A stretch of 42,077 nucleotides of DNA from Synergistaceae bacterium (GCA_031289775.1 JAITOY010000056.1:1-42077), one strand, 5' to 3'; shown: positions 7,749 to 15,651, numbered from the stretch's first letter. Numbers and translations: made by a program. The notes: generated by a model not told the origin, from the letters alone.

Positions 7749-9050
7749 ATGGAATTTGAGAAAATAGATTGGCCGCTGGACGGTTATGAGGATGTCATCA
7801 TTCCAAAGATGATGAAAATAAAACAGCGCTTTGACTCCGCAGCGCTCGAGAACCCAGTGGAGCACCTAAAGACGCGCATTGACGAAGCATACTCAAAAGG
7901 CGCTGTACGTCCTCTGAAGGGAAAACGCATAGGAATTACAGCTGGAAGCCGCGGAATATCGAACTATAAGGAGATAATGCGCGCGATTGTGGAAAAATTA
8001 AAACAATATGGGGCCGATCCATTCATTTTTCCAGCTATGGGCAGCCACGCAGGAGGCACAGCTGAAGCGCAGAAAGCATATCTGGAGGAGATGGGGATTA
8101 CCGAAGAATATGTAGGCGCCCCCATTCTCTCATCGATGGAGTCAGTTTCGATAGGAACACAGCAGGAGGGGCTGCCGGTCTATTTCGACAAATACGCCTC
8201 TGAAGCTGACGGCATAGTGCTGTTCCACAAGGTGAAACCGCACCCAAACTTCAAAGGCAAGCACGAGAGCGGACTTTTAAAGATGATCTGCATCGGTGCT
8301 GGCAAAAAGAAGGGCGCAGCTACTTTTCACACACAGGGCTTCGAGAATATGGACGAGAATATGGTGAAGGTTAGCAAAGTTTTTCTTGAAAAAGTAAACG
8401 TTGTTTTTGCCGTGGGTCTGGTTGAAAACGCTCGTCACGCGATTGCCAGAATCGAGGTCATAAAGGCGGAGGAGGTAATAGAAAAGGACGCCGAATTGCT
8501 CGCTTTTGCACGTACGCAGATGCCAAAACTTCTGGTGAGGGATATTGACGTTCTGGTCATAGATGAAATTGGCAAAGAAATAAGCGGCGCCGGCTTTGAT
8601 CCCAACATTCACGGTCGGGTATGTGAAACGGACGAAACGGAGTTTCGGGCTGGCGCGCCCGACATCAAGCGGATTGTCCTGCTGGATATCACTGATCAGA
8701 CTCATGGCTGCGCATCCACGATGGGCGCCGCCGATATCATAAGCCTTCGTTTCGCGAACAAAATAGATTTCGCCAGCACTTATACGAACCTCATGACTTC
8801 AAAACTGCCCACAGGCGCCCGCATGCCCGTATACGCCAACGACGACAGACACGCGATAAAACTTGGCATAATATCCGCGTTTCACGCCGACATCTCGAAC
8901 CCGAAGATCGTGCGGATCAAAAATACGCTGAGTATGGACGAAATCGAGGTATCGGTCGCTTATCTCGAAGAGTTGAAAAATTCCCCTGGAATTGAGATTC
9001 AGAGCGAACCATACGAGTTAAAATTCAATAAAAATGATGATTTATGGTGA
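7749..9050 (+). CDS. LarA-like nickel-pincer racemase/epimerase
   Basis: A 433-residue member of the lactate-racemase (LarA, DUF2088) superfamily, whose enzymes racemise or epimerise alpha-hydroxy acids with a nickel-pincer nucleotide bound to a lysine. Candidate catalytic residues are His100 (GSHAGG), His165 (VKPHPN), Lys178 (SGLLKM) and His194 (TFHTQG). The 16-residue Lys-to-His spacing equals that of LarA Lys184/His200, and His100-to-His165 is close to LarA His108/His174 (numbers from memory). Some superfamily members act on aldonates such as gluconate, which would suit the neighbouring lactonase. The cofactor-making larB, larC and larE are not in the window. ATG 7749 is 10 bases from AAAGG; GTG 7743 is the alternative. 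The gene converges on the next one with only 6 bases between stops. Confidence 0.8.
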   Translation: MEFEKIDWPLDGYEDVIIPKMMKIKQRFDSAALENPVEHLKTRIDEAYSKGAVRPLKGKRIGITAGSRGISNYKEIMRAIVEKLKQYGADPFIFPAMGSHAGGTAEAQKAYLEEMGITEEYVGAPILSSMESVSIGTQQEGLPVYFDKYASEADGIVLFHKVKPHPNFKGKHESGLLKMICIGAGKKKGAATFHTQGFENMDENMVKVSKVFLEKVNVVFAVGLVENARHAIARIEVIKAEEVIEKDAELLAFARTQMPKLLVRDIDVLVIDEIGKEISGAGFDPNIHGRVCETDETEFRAGAPDIKRIVLLDITDQTHGCASTMGAADIISLRFANKIDFASTYTNLMTSKLPTGARMPVYANDDRHAIKLGIISAFHADISNPKIVRIKNTLSMDEIEVSVAYLEELKNSPGIEIQSEPYELKFNKNDDLW

Positions 9051-9056
9051 TTTCAT

Positions 9057-9734
9057 TTAATCGGACATAGATTTCACTCTGCCAACCACGTCCTTCAGTA
9101 TCGTCTCGTAGTCATCTCCGACTGCGAATTTATCCGCGTTTATCGCAAGCGGGGCGCCTATTACCAGGGAGTCGGCGCCCATTTTAACGCATTGTAAAGC
9201 CTGCTCTATGGAAAGCCCGCCAACAGCCTGGACGGGGATACTGACAGCGTCCAGCACCGACTGAAGGTCATCGAGAGGCGAACCCCCCTTTACGTAACGG
9301 CGTTCGTCATATCCTGTATGAACGATGATCCAGTCGGCGCCCAATTCCTGCATACGTTTTGCCGCGAGCGCCTTGTCCGGCGCGTTGAGTACGTCGGCCA
9401 TGACGTACCCTTTGTATCGGTCGGCCATTTTAACCATCTCAGTTACGGAAGCCCAGTGAGCCTGGCTCATCACAACAACATGGGTTGCGCCGGCGTCAAG
9501 CATCATTTCAGCCTCCAGGCCAGCGCCATCCATAGTTTTCAAATCAGCCACAATTGGGTGTTCGGGAAAGCGCTCCCTTAGCGCCTTTACAGCGCGCAAC
9601 CCCTCGCCCAGTATGAGCGGAGTGCCTGCCTCCAGCCAATCTATTCCGACATGGGCAGCTATTTCGGCCATGGGAAGAGCTTCTTTTATATTCGTTAAAT
9701 CCAGCGACACTTGAGTGTAAATACTTCGTTTCAT
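9057..9734 (-). CDS. HUMPS-family protein (hexulose-6-P synthase / keto-gulonate-6-P decarboxylase-like)
   Basis: A 225-residue (beta/alpha)8 barrel of the OMP-decarboxylase suprafamily. The diagnostic DxKxxD motif is ADLKTMD, with Asp64, Lys66 and Asp69. GTPLILGEGLRAVKALRERFP, VHTGYD and the phosphate-grip region VGGLSIEQA and SLVIGAPL follow in the usual order. The motif is closer to 3-hexulose-6-phosphate synthase (ADLKTMD) than to UlaD/SgbH (ADAKIAD). No 6-phospho-3-hexuloisomerase partner is nearby, so formaldehyde fixation is not implied. In this island a decarboxylase or retro-aldol role on a phosphorylated keto-acid fits better (inference). ATG 9732-9734 has GGAG 10 bases upstream and aligns with the family start. 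Confidence 0.82.
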   Translation of the reverse strand: MKRSIYTQVSLDLTNIKEALPMAEIAAHVGIDWLEAGTPLILGEGLRAVKALRERFPEHPIVADLKTMDGAGLEAEMMLDAGATHVVVMSQAHWASVTEMVKMADRYKGYVMADVLNAPDKALAAKRMQELGADWIIVHTGYDERRYVKGGSPLDDLQSVLDAVSIPVQAVGGLSIEQALQCVKMGADSLVIGAPLAINADKFAVGDDYETILKDVVGRVKSMSD

Positions 9735-9793
9735 TATTTGCAGTCTCCGTTTTTCATAATTTTGCCATCCCAAAAGACTTTCGTAAAAAAGAT

Positions 9794-10594
9794 TCAGGAA
9801 AAAACGCCCCTGAGGAACGCCAGGCTCTCACCAGCATCCTCCAAGAAATTCCGCGTGTATGCTTCAATGCTGATACGACTGTTGTAGCTGATTTTTTTCA
9901 GGTTTTGAAAGAAGGGGCTATAATTTTCGTCCTCACAGAAATCCTTAGGGAAAAGACGCTTGTATAGTCGGGCAAAATGTATATGACTCAACAAAGAACC
10001 AGCGTCCAAAACCTCATCAACAGGTTCCTTTTCCATCTGCATATGAAAAAAATCGATTAAAAGCCTCACGTTTGGATGATTCACTGTCCGGACTAAATTC
10101 AAGGTCTCTGGTATAGAGGTGAAAATGTTGCCGTCGACGCGATTGACGTGCTCCATAGCTATTATGATGTCGTATTCTCTCACGATATCGCCGACAGAGG
10201 TCAGTATATCCGCCATCTGGGAAAATGCTGTATCTTTGCTGAAACCAGGATCCACATCACGCACCCAGGGACTTCCAAAGACAATGATCCTTGTTCCCAA
10301 TTCAGAGGCGCGAGCAGCAGTATCCCTGATATAGCTGAGCACCGCTCCACGATCGACTGTTTCCCCTGTCATTTTTAAATGTCTCGGCATGAAATTATTG
10401 CATGATTCGCATAAAATTCCGGATTTTCTGACTCGCCCGGACAAATTTGTGTAAGCCTCCCTTTCAAGAGCCATTATGTCGCGAATTGAAAGTTCAATAT
10501 AATCGAAACCAACGTCAGCGAGGGCTTCGATTATATTGATCCCGGTTTTGTCGTTATCAGGGTCGATCATACTTCCGCAGCAACCGAATCGCAT
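9794..10594 (-). CDS. Second sugar isomerase/epimerase-like TIM barrel
   Basis: A 266-residue xylose-isomerase-like TIM barrel (AP_endonuc_2), only distantly similar to the one at 6800-7684. Metal ligands are Glu148 (AMEHVNR), Asp181 (LLIDFFH), His206 (HIHFARL) and Glu244 (SIEAYT). AGGAAG lies 7 bases before the ATG. It is between the UlaG-like and HUMPS-type genes, the same trio of folds as UlaG-UlaE-UlaD of the L-ascorbate pathway, where the barrel is L-xylulose-5-phosphate 3-epimerase. The resemblance is by fold and order only. There is no ascorbate PTS and no UlaF-type epimerase here. Confidence 0.85.
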   Translation of the reverse strand: MRFGCCGSMIDPDNDKTGINIIEALADVGFDYIELSIRDIMALEREAYTNLSGRVRKSGILCESCNNFMPRHLKMTGETVDRGAVLSYIRDTAARASELGTRIIVFGSPWVRDVDPGFSKDTAFSQMADILTSVGDIVREYDIIIAMEHVNRVDGNIFTSIPETLNLVRTVNHPNVRLLIDFFHMQMEKEPVDEVLDAGSLLSHIHFARLYKRLFPKDFCEDENYSPFFQNLKKISYNSRISIEAYTRNFLEDAGESLAFLRGVFS

Positions 10595-10652
10595 TTAAAA
10601 TCTTCCTAACTATTTAAATTTGGCAAACACGCCGGGGACACGTTGAAAAATT

Positions 10653-10667
10653 AAGGAAGGGCTGATT
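10653..10667 (+). repeat. Short dispersed sequence, copy 2
   Basis: AAGGAAGGGCTGATT, followed by AGAGGC a few bases later, as in copy 3 near 32996. It lies in the gap between the second TIM barrel and the UlaG-like gene. Confidence 0.35.
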
Positions 10668-10688
10668 ATGTCAGAGGCCTAAATGGTC

Positions 10689-11441
10689 TCAAAGCGACGC
10701 TCCTGGACAGGAGTACTCGTACCAACCGCCGGGCTCCAGCGCTACGGCTTTGATCGCGCTCGCGCCGGCCGCGTTCCTGTTGATGTCGTTTATGTAACCC
10801 ATGTATTCAGCGATATCGGGGTCGTCTCTTCGGATATAGTGGCAGCACAGAACTGTATCCAGACCAAGCCACTGAGTAGCCAGCGCGGCCTCATAGGGGC
10901 TCATCTCGGCACAAGAATATTGGGGATCCATTTCAAAATCCCCCGTGACATTCATAAGACCAATATGCGGACGATAAAGCTGCCCCTGAAGTTTCATGTC
11001 GCTGAAAATGGCCGTATCGCCTGAGTTGTAGATGCGAGTGCCATCCTCCAGGGTAATTACGAAGCAAACCGGCGGGCAGGAGACGATCATGCCACTTTTT
11101 AACGTGACGAGAGACCTATGGTGGTTCTCGATCGTTTTTATCGAAATATTGCCAACTTTTGTAACAAGGCCCCAGCACACCATCGTAATCTGCTCGCGGG
11201 GTACGCCGCCATCGATCAAAAGCATTTTTACGTCATCTGGGCAGACGACGGCGCACTTGTGTTTTTTCGCTAATTTCGCGGTATCGCCAACGTGGTCAAA
11301 GGGTCCGTGCGACACCAATATTAGGTCTATGTGCTCAAAATCGTCCGAGGTCATATCAATATTCTTGTTGTTGTCCAAATAAGGGTCGATGAGTATATGG
11401 AAACCGGCTGATGTTTCGATATGAAAGCCTGCATATGTCAA
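10689..11441 (-). CDS. Metallo-beta-lactamase-fold hydrolase, UlaG-like, with altered metal motif
   Basis: About 250 residues of the UlaG/UPF0173-type metallo-beta-lactamase fold; UlaG is a sugar-lactone hydrolase. The opening strand GFHIETSAGFHILIDPYLD and GDT, NSGDTAIF (Asp142) and CCHYIRR (His201) are family-like, with His107/His108 in ENHHRS. The HxHxDH motif, however, reads HGPFDH (45-50): the second histidine is proline, so at most one metal site is intact. No ATG or GTG is available. The first usable codon is TTG 11439-11441, without a clear ribosome site, although family-like sequence (QFL) extends slightly upstream of it and the frame is open back to a TGA about 42 bases earlier. Start and activity are therefore uncertain. 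Confidence 0.75.
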   Translation of the reverse strand: MTYAGFHIETSAGFHILIDPYLDNNKNIDMTSDDFEHIDLILVSHGPFDHVGDTAKLAKKHKCAVVCPDDVKMLLIDGGVPREQITMVCWGLVTKVGNISIKTIENHHRSLVTLKSGMIVSCPPVCFVITLEDGTRIYNSGDTAIFSDMKLQGQLYRPHIGLMNVTGDFEMDPQYSCAEMSPYEAALATQWLGLDTVLCCHYIRRDDPDIAEYMGYINDINRNAAGASAIKAVALEPGGWYEYSCPGASL

Positions 11442-11518
11442 AAATTGAAAGCGATTCTTTTCGATGGCCAGGACCCCCAGTCAGTCGCTCAATATTTTGA
11501 AATTATATACTCTTAAAT

Positions 11519-11537
11519 TTGTAATAACAATTTACAA
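11519..11537 (-). promoter_or_regulatory. Candidate operator 3 (19-bp near-palindrome)
   Basis: TTGTAATAACAATTTACAA (plus orientation), with inverted TTGTA/TACAA half-sites 9 bases apart, the same geometry as operator 2. It lies a few bases downstream of the -10 region of the leftward UlaG-like operon promoter. Confidence 0.65.
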
Positions 11538-11541
11538 CACG

Positions 11542-11571
11542 ATGTTATCACGATTTTAAACGAATTGTCAA
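11542..11571 (-). promoter_or_regulatory. Promoter of the UlaG-like/isomerase/HUMPS operon
   Basis: On the minus strand, a perfect -35 TTGACA (11571-11566) is followed by GATAAC (11549-11544, spacer 16) or TAACAT (11547-11542, spacer 18). The -10 is imperfect. Confidence 0.5.
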
Positions 11572-11657
11572 TGGAATGGTTTTATTCCCAAATCCGCAGG
11601 TTGACGAGTCCAAATTTCTGTAGACGCTATTTATTTCTGCGTTCACGAGATTCGGCT

Positions 11658-11676
11658 TTTCACCCAATGGGTGAAA
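11658..11676. promoter_or_regulatory. Perfect 19-bp palindrome
   Basis: TTTCACCCA and TGGGTGAAA are exact inverted repeats around one base. They lie between the GntR gene and the UlaG-like operon promoter. There is no T-run on either side, so a protein-binding site is more likely than a terminator. It differs from the TTGTA/TACAA operators. Confidence 0.45.
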
Positions 11677-11750
11677 GTTCGATTTTGTTTAAATCAAGAC
11701 TATTACCGAACTCAACACCATTATCAACTACCCAACCTGTGAGTTTGGGT

Positions 11751-12476
11751 TTATTTTTCGTCTTTCTCCTCCTGCTTTGTGAGATAGCGTTCCAAGTCAT
11801 GCCTAACGTCGATAAGATGTGCGCGCATTGTCTTTCTTGCCTCGTCCGCGTCCCTCGATAAGATAGCTTTGGCGATGACCGAGTGGTATTCATCGGCGCG
11901 CTCGCTGGAACCCTCGACTTGAATGCTCAACTCGCGCGAATGGGTCAATAGGTTGGATATGTCCTGCAACACGGACATAAGAATGTTGTTATGCACAGCA
12001 GCCACGATGGCGTAATGAAAGGACTCAGTGGATTTAATTGTTTCCTCCCTTGTGCTTTTCGAAACAACCTTGCTGTGATATTCCTCTGACGCGAGGAGAA
12101 TCTCCTGCATTTCCTCATCGGTTGCGCGCTCCGCTGCAAGGGCAGTAGCTTCTACTTCAATGATATTCCTGATCTCCCATAGGTCGAGAAGCTGTTGTTT
12201 TTCAAGCGCCAACCGGAGCTTAATACCGGATAACGTTGGGTTCAGGGGCATCTTGGAAATATATGTCCCGCCTCCATGCACCGTTTCCAGATATCCAAGA
12301 TAACGCAGAGTTCTAATAACTTCGCGCAACACAGGTCTGCTGACCTTCAGTTCATCGCACATTACCGCTTCAGGCGGTAGTTTCTCACCCAATTTGTATT
12401 TTCCGCTATTCAGCAGCTCTACAAATTGATCCCATACAAAATCTCCCACCGTGGAGCGGTTTGCGGGTTTCAACAT
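11751..12476 (-). CDS. GntR-family transcriptional regulator, FadR (FCD) subfamily
   Basis: A 241-residue repressor-type regulator. Residues 10-75 form the GntR winged helix (KLPPEAVMCDELKVSRPVLREVIRTLRYLGYLE, then the wing HGGGTYI). Residues about 95-230 are the all-helical FCD ligand domain with the usual metal-binding histidines in FHYAIVAAVHN, EYHSVIAKAI and MRAHLIDV. FCD regulators commonly sense sugar acids, hexuronates or other carboxylates. AAGGAGG lies 7 bases before the ATG. Its position beside three metabolic operons sharing one 19-bp site makes it the likely regulator of the island (inference). A half-site-like TTGTAAGATAA precedes its own ribosome site, so autoregulation is possible but unproven. 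Confidence 0.9.
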   Translation of the reverse strand: MLKPANRSTVGDFVWDQFVELLNSGKYKLGEKLPPEAVMCDELKVSRPVLREVIRTLRYLGYLETVHGGGTYISKMPLNPTLSGIKLRLALEKQQLLDLWEIRNIIEVEATALAAERATDEEMQEILLASEEYHSKVVSKSTREETIKSTESFHYAIVAAVHNNILMSVLQDISNLLTHSRELSIQVEGSSERADEYHSVIAKAILSRDADEARKTMRAHLIDVRHDLERYLTKQEEKDEK

Positions 12477-12629
12477 AAATTATCCTCCTTGCCGTTATCT
12501 TACAAATTCGTGCCCTCTCGCGTAGAATATCGAACCCTGTTTTAGACTGGTTTTTCCCCCGCGCAAAACCCCGGCGCCTTATCAAAATCTCCATAAAGAA
12601 CGATCCGCTCCGATTGGCATTAAAACTTA

Positions 12630-12658
12630 AGTGTAGTTTTATATTGGCATGATGTCAA
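12630..12658 (-). promoter_or_regulatory. Promoter of the GntR gene
   Basis: TTGACA (12658-12653) and TACACT (12635-12630) on the minus strand are separated by 17 bases. The leader to the GntR start is about 150 bases. The rest of the 12477-12775 gap shows nothing else convincing. Confidence 0.55.
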
Positions 12659-12775
12659 AGGTATTTTATCATCTCAAAGAGCCTCAACTTGTTGCTTGAA
12701 GTTTTTGCGCGATATATTACTCGCGAAATGGAGAACCAACATGAAATAACACATCAACGTTCCCGCTTGATCAAC

Positions 12776-14224
12776 CTACGTCCGTTTGCCCGACCAGAAC
12801 GGCGGCGAGCAGAGCAGAAGGATCGGATATATTTCGAGCCTTCCTATTATCATGCACAGCGACAGCGTGGCTTTGCAAAACGGCGGGAATCCGGCGTAAT
12901 TCCCGATGGGGCCGACGCCGCCTAGGCCGGGGCCGATGTTGCCGACGCACGACAGGACGGCGCTCGACGAGGTGACGAGGTCAGTCCCGTCCAACGAGAC
13001 TACGAGGGCGGCGATCACGACTACCGAGACGTACATGAAAAAAAAGACGAGAACGCCGGAGAGCGTTCCGTCGTCGACGGCCCTCCCGTTCAGGCGCACG
13101 ACGTACACCGCGTTCGGGTGTACGATCTTGACGAATTCGCGCTTCGCCGCGCGCGCCAATAGCAGCAGTCTTACACACTTGAGCCCGCCGCCAGTGGATC
13201 CAGCGCAGGCGCCTGCCAGCATCAGGAAGAGGAGCACGCTTCGGCTGAACGCCGGCCAACTGTCAAAGTTGGCCGTTGCGAAGCCGGTCGTCGTGATGAC
13301 GGAGACGACCTGAAAGGACGCGCGTCTCAGCGCCTCGGCGAACGAGCCGTACAGAGCGCCCGTGTTGATGGCAACGAGCGCAGTCGAGGCCGCAATGATG
13401 AAAAAGTAAAGGCGCAGTTCCTCGTTCGTCCTCACAGGCCTCCAGTCGCGTCTGAAGAGGGAGTAATAGAGCGTGAAGTTCACGCCTGATATGGCCATGA
13501 AAAACATGACGACGCACTCCAGATAGAGACTGTCGTACGCCGCTACGCTCGCGTTTTTGTTCGAAAAGCCCCCCGTCCCGACGGAGCCGAACGCGTGTAT
13601 GAACGAGTCGTAGAGCGGCATCCCCCCTGCGAAGAGGAGTGAAACCTGGGTGAGCGTGATAAGCCCGTAGATGGCGTACAGAATCCTCGCCACCCGCCCC
13701 ACCTTCGGAACGAATTTATCTGTGGACGGCCCAGAGCTCTCGGCCAGCATTATGTTGAACGTGTTCGCGCGCGCCGACGGAATTATCGCTATCATGAGCA
13801 CGAGCACACCCATGCCTCCGACCCAGTGTGTGAAGCTGCGCCAGAAGAGGATTCCCTTCGGCAAAACTTCTATGTCGCGGAGGATGCTGGCCCCAGTCGT
13901 CGTAAACCCGGAGACTGACTCGAAAATCGCGTCCACAGCGGATGGCATTGCGCCGCTCGCCCAAAAGGGCAGCGCACCGTAGAGCGAGGCCAAAAGCCAC
14001 CCCAACCCCACTATCGCGAAACCATCCCTCGGGTAGATATCGTGGCGCTCGATCTTCCGCGCCCGGGCGGCGAAACCGGAGACGACGGTTGCGAGGATGG
14101 CGACGATAAAGGCAGGCGAGTCACCGTCTCCGTAAAACAGCGCGACGAGCAGTGGCGGAACCAAACAAGCGGCCTCGATGTAAAGCAGCAGCCCGAGACT
14201 CGCCGCGATCATCCCTGTGTTCAC
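12776..14224 (-). CDS. trkH: TrkH-type potassium uptake membrane subunit
   Basis: A 482-residue integral membrane protein of the Trk/Ktr superfamily, the channel subunit for K+ uptake. The four pore-loop filter regions are visible: FTTTGAS, GSVGTGGFS, VITTTGFAT and CVGNIGPGLG. It starts with a GTG whose last bases overlap the trkA stop (GTGA), with AGGG 6 bases upstream, so translation is coupled to trkA. The C-terminus GRLEIYPILLL is the usual end of the family, so the gene is complete. Confidence 0.93.
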   Translation of the reverse strand: MNTGMIAASLGLLLYIEAACLVPPLLVALFYGDGDSPAFIVAILATVVSGFAARARKIERHDIYPRDGFAIVGLGWLLASLYGALPFWASGAMPSAVDAIFESVSGFTTTGASILRDIEVLPKGILFWRSFTHWVGGMGVLVLMIAIIPSARANTFNIMLAESSGPSTDKFVPKVGRVARILYAIYGLITLTQVSLLFAGGMPLYDSFIHAFGSVGTGGFSNKNASVAAYDSLYLECVVMFFMAISGVNFTLYYSLFRRDWRPVRTNEELRLYFFIIAASTALVAINTGALYGSFAEALRRASFQVVSVITTTGFATANFDSWPAFSRSVLLFLMLAGACAGSTGGGLKCVRLLLLARAAKREFVKIVHPNAVYVVRLNGRAVDDGTLSGVLVFFFMYVSVVVIAALVVSLDGTDLVTSSSAVLSCVGNIGPGLGGVGPIGNYAGFPPFCKATLSLCMIIGRLEIYPILLLCSPPFWSGKRT

Positions 14225-15651
14225 GCGCTACCCTTCATGGATGCGAACGGCGGAATGGGTACAACGGCGGGATGCTGGAAAACAGGAGCGTCGGACGAAA
14301 GGATTATGTCGTTCAAATCAGTGGGCTCGAGCCCCTTCGTCATTAGTATGACGCTGTCGTGCAGCTCTATGCAGTCGTCTCCGTGGGGTATAATCACTTT
14401 GCTTTTCCTGACGATGATGACCACGATAACGCCCGGGGCCAGCCGAAGCTCCTTCAGGGGAATTCCTATCATCTTCGCCGATTCGTTAGCCGTGAACTCT
14501 ATGGCCTCAGCCTTGTCCCCTATGATCCTGTAGAGCGAGTTCACAGTGTTCCCCTCCGCGTTCTGGAGCCCACGCACGTAGCGCAGTATGTAGTTAGCCG
14601 TCACCGCGATAGGCGAGACGATATTGTCGAGCCCGATGTCGCCGAGCAGGTTGGCGTAGTCGGCCCGGCTGATCTTCGCCACGACCTTCGGGACTCCGAG
14701 CCTCTTGGCGAGGAGCGCCGTCATAAGGTTCACCTCGTCTCTGTCCGTGACGGAGACGAAGGCTCCCATCTCGCCGACGCTCTCCGAGCGGAGCAGGCTG
14801 TCGTCCGCCCCGTCGCCGTTTATGACGAGCGCCTCCGGGAGTGCCTCCGCAAGCGTCACGCACCTCTCGTAGGCGCTCTCGACGATCTTAACTCCGATGC
14901 CCATCTCGTCGAGTAGTCTCGCCAGATAATAGCCGACCCTTCCGCCTCCGATGATCATCACATTTTTTATCCTGCGAATTTGAATGCCTATCAGCGTGCA
15001 GAAGCGGAATACGTTCGAGGGCCGCCCGACGATGTAGATGACATCGCCCTCGAGCAGAACGGTGCCGCCGTTCGGGATGATGACGTCGTCCCCGCGCAGA
15101 ATAGCCCCTATGAGTATCGGCTGGTAGATATTCCTCGATATGACCATCAACTGTTTGTTCGCTATCGGCATGCCGCTCAGGACTTTTATCTCCACCATCT
15201 GGACGCGCCCGTTAGCGAACGTCTCAACGCCGATGGCCGGTGGAAACGCGAGGAGCCTCGCTATCTCCCTCGCGATGGCCCGCTCGGGGTTGATGACCAT
15301 GTCTAGCCCGAGATCCTCCTGAATCCCAGAGAGCTCGTCAGCGTACTCCGGGTCGCGGATTCGCGCGACGATATGCGCCGTGCCAAGCCTCCTCGCGATG
15401 AGACAGCAGACCATGTTCATCTCGTCCCCTGACGTGGCGGCGATGAGCAGATCCGTGCTTCTGACGCCCGCGTCGATGAGCACGGAAGCGTTGGCGCCGT
15501 TGCCCTTGACGTATCTGATGTCGAGATTTTCAAGGGCCTTGCGCCGCGACTCGGCGTTTTTATCTATGATCGTGACGTCATTGCCGTACCTGGACAAATT
15601 TTCGGCGATGTTGTACCCGACATTCCCATCGCCAATTATGATGACCTTCAT
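14221..15651 (-). CDS. trkA: TrkA: NAD-binding regulator of potassium uptake
   Basis: A 476-residue peripheral subunit with two RCK units, each a Rossmann TrkA-N domain plus a TrkA-C domain. The nucleotide-binding loops are GDGNVGYNIAENL at residue 7 and GGGRVGYYLARLL near residue 235, both with the GxGxxG pattern. It gates TrkH in response to NADH/NAD or ATP. A GGGGGAG ribosome site precedes the ATG. It is the first gene of a two-gene operon divergent from pxpB. Confidence 0.94.
   Translation of the reverse strand: MKVIIIGDGNVGYNIAENLSRYGNDVTIIDKNAESRRKALENLDIRYVKGNGANASVLIDAGVRSTDLLIAATSGDEMNMVCCLIARRLGTAHIVARIRDPEYADELSGIQEDLGLDMVINPERAIAREIARLLAFPPAIGVETFANGRVQMVEIKVLSGMPIANKQLMVISRNIYQPILIGAILRGDDVIIPNGGTVLLEGDVIYIVGRPSNVFRFCTLIGIQIRRIKNVMIIGGGRVGYYLARLLDEMGIGVKIVESAYERCVTLAEALPEALVINGDGADDSLLRSESVGEMGAFVSVTDRDEVNLMTALLAKRLGVPKVVAKISRADYANLLGDIGLDNIVSPIAVTANYILRYVRGLQNAEGNTVNSLYRIIGDKAEAIEFTANESAKMIGIPLKELRLAPGVIVVIIVRKSKVIIPHGDDCIELHDSVILMTKGLEPTDLNDIILSSDAPVFQHPAVVPIPPFASMKGSA

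Noticed and set aside
9057-9734. A ribulose-monophosphate formaldehyde-fixing gene pair
   Set aside because: The HPS-like barrel stands without a 6-phospho-3-hexuloisomerase. The sugar-acid context offers a better explanation.
755-12476. A standard L-ascorbate (ula) operon
   Set aside because: There is no PTS permease and no UlaF. The lactonase-fold protein has an altered metal motif and the barrel protein an HPS-type motif.
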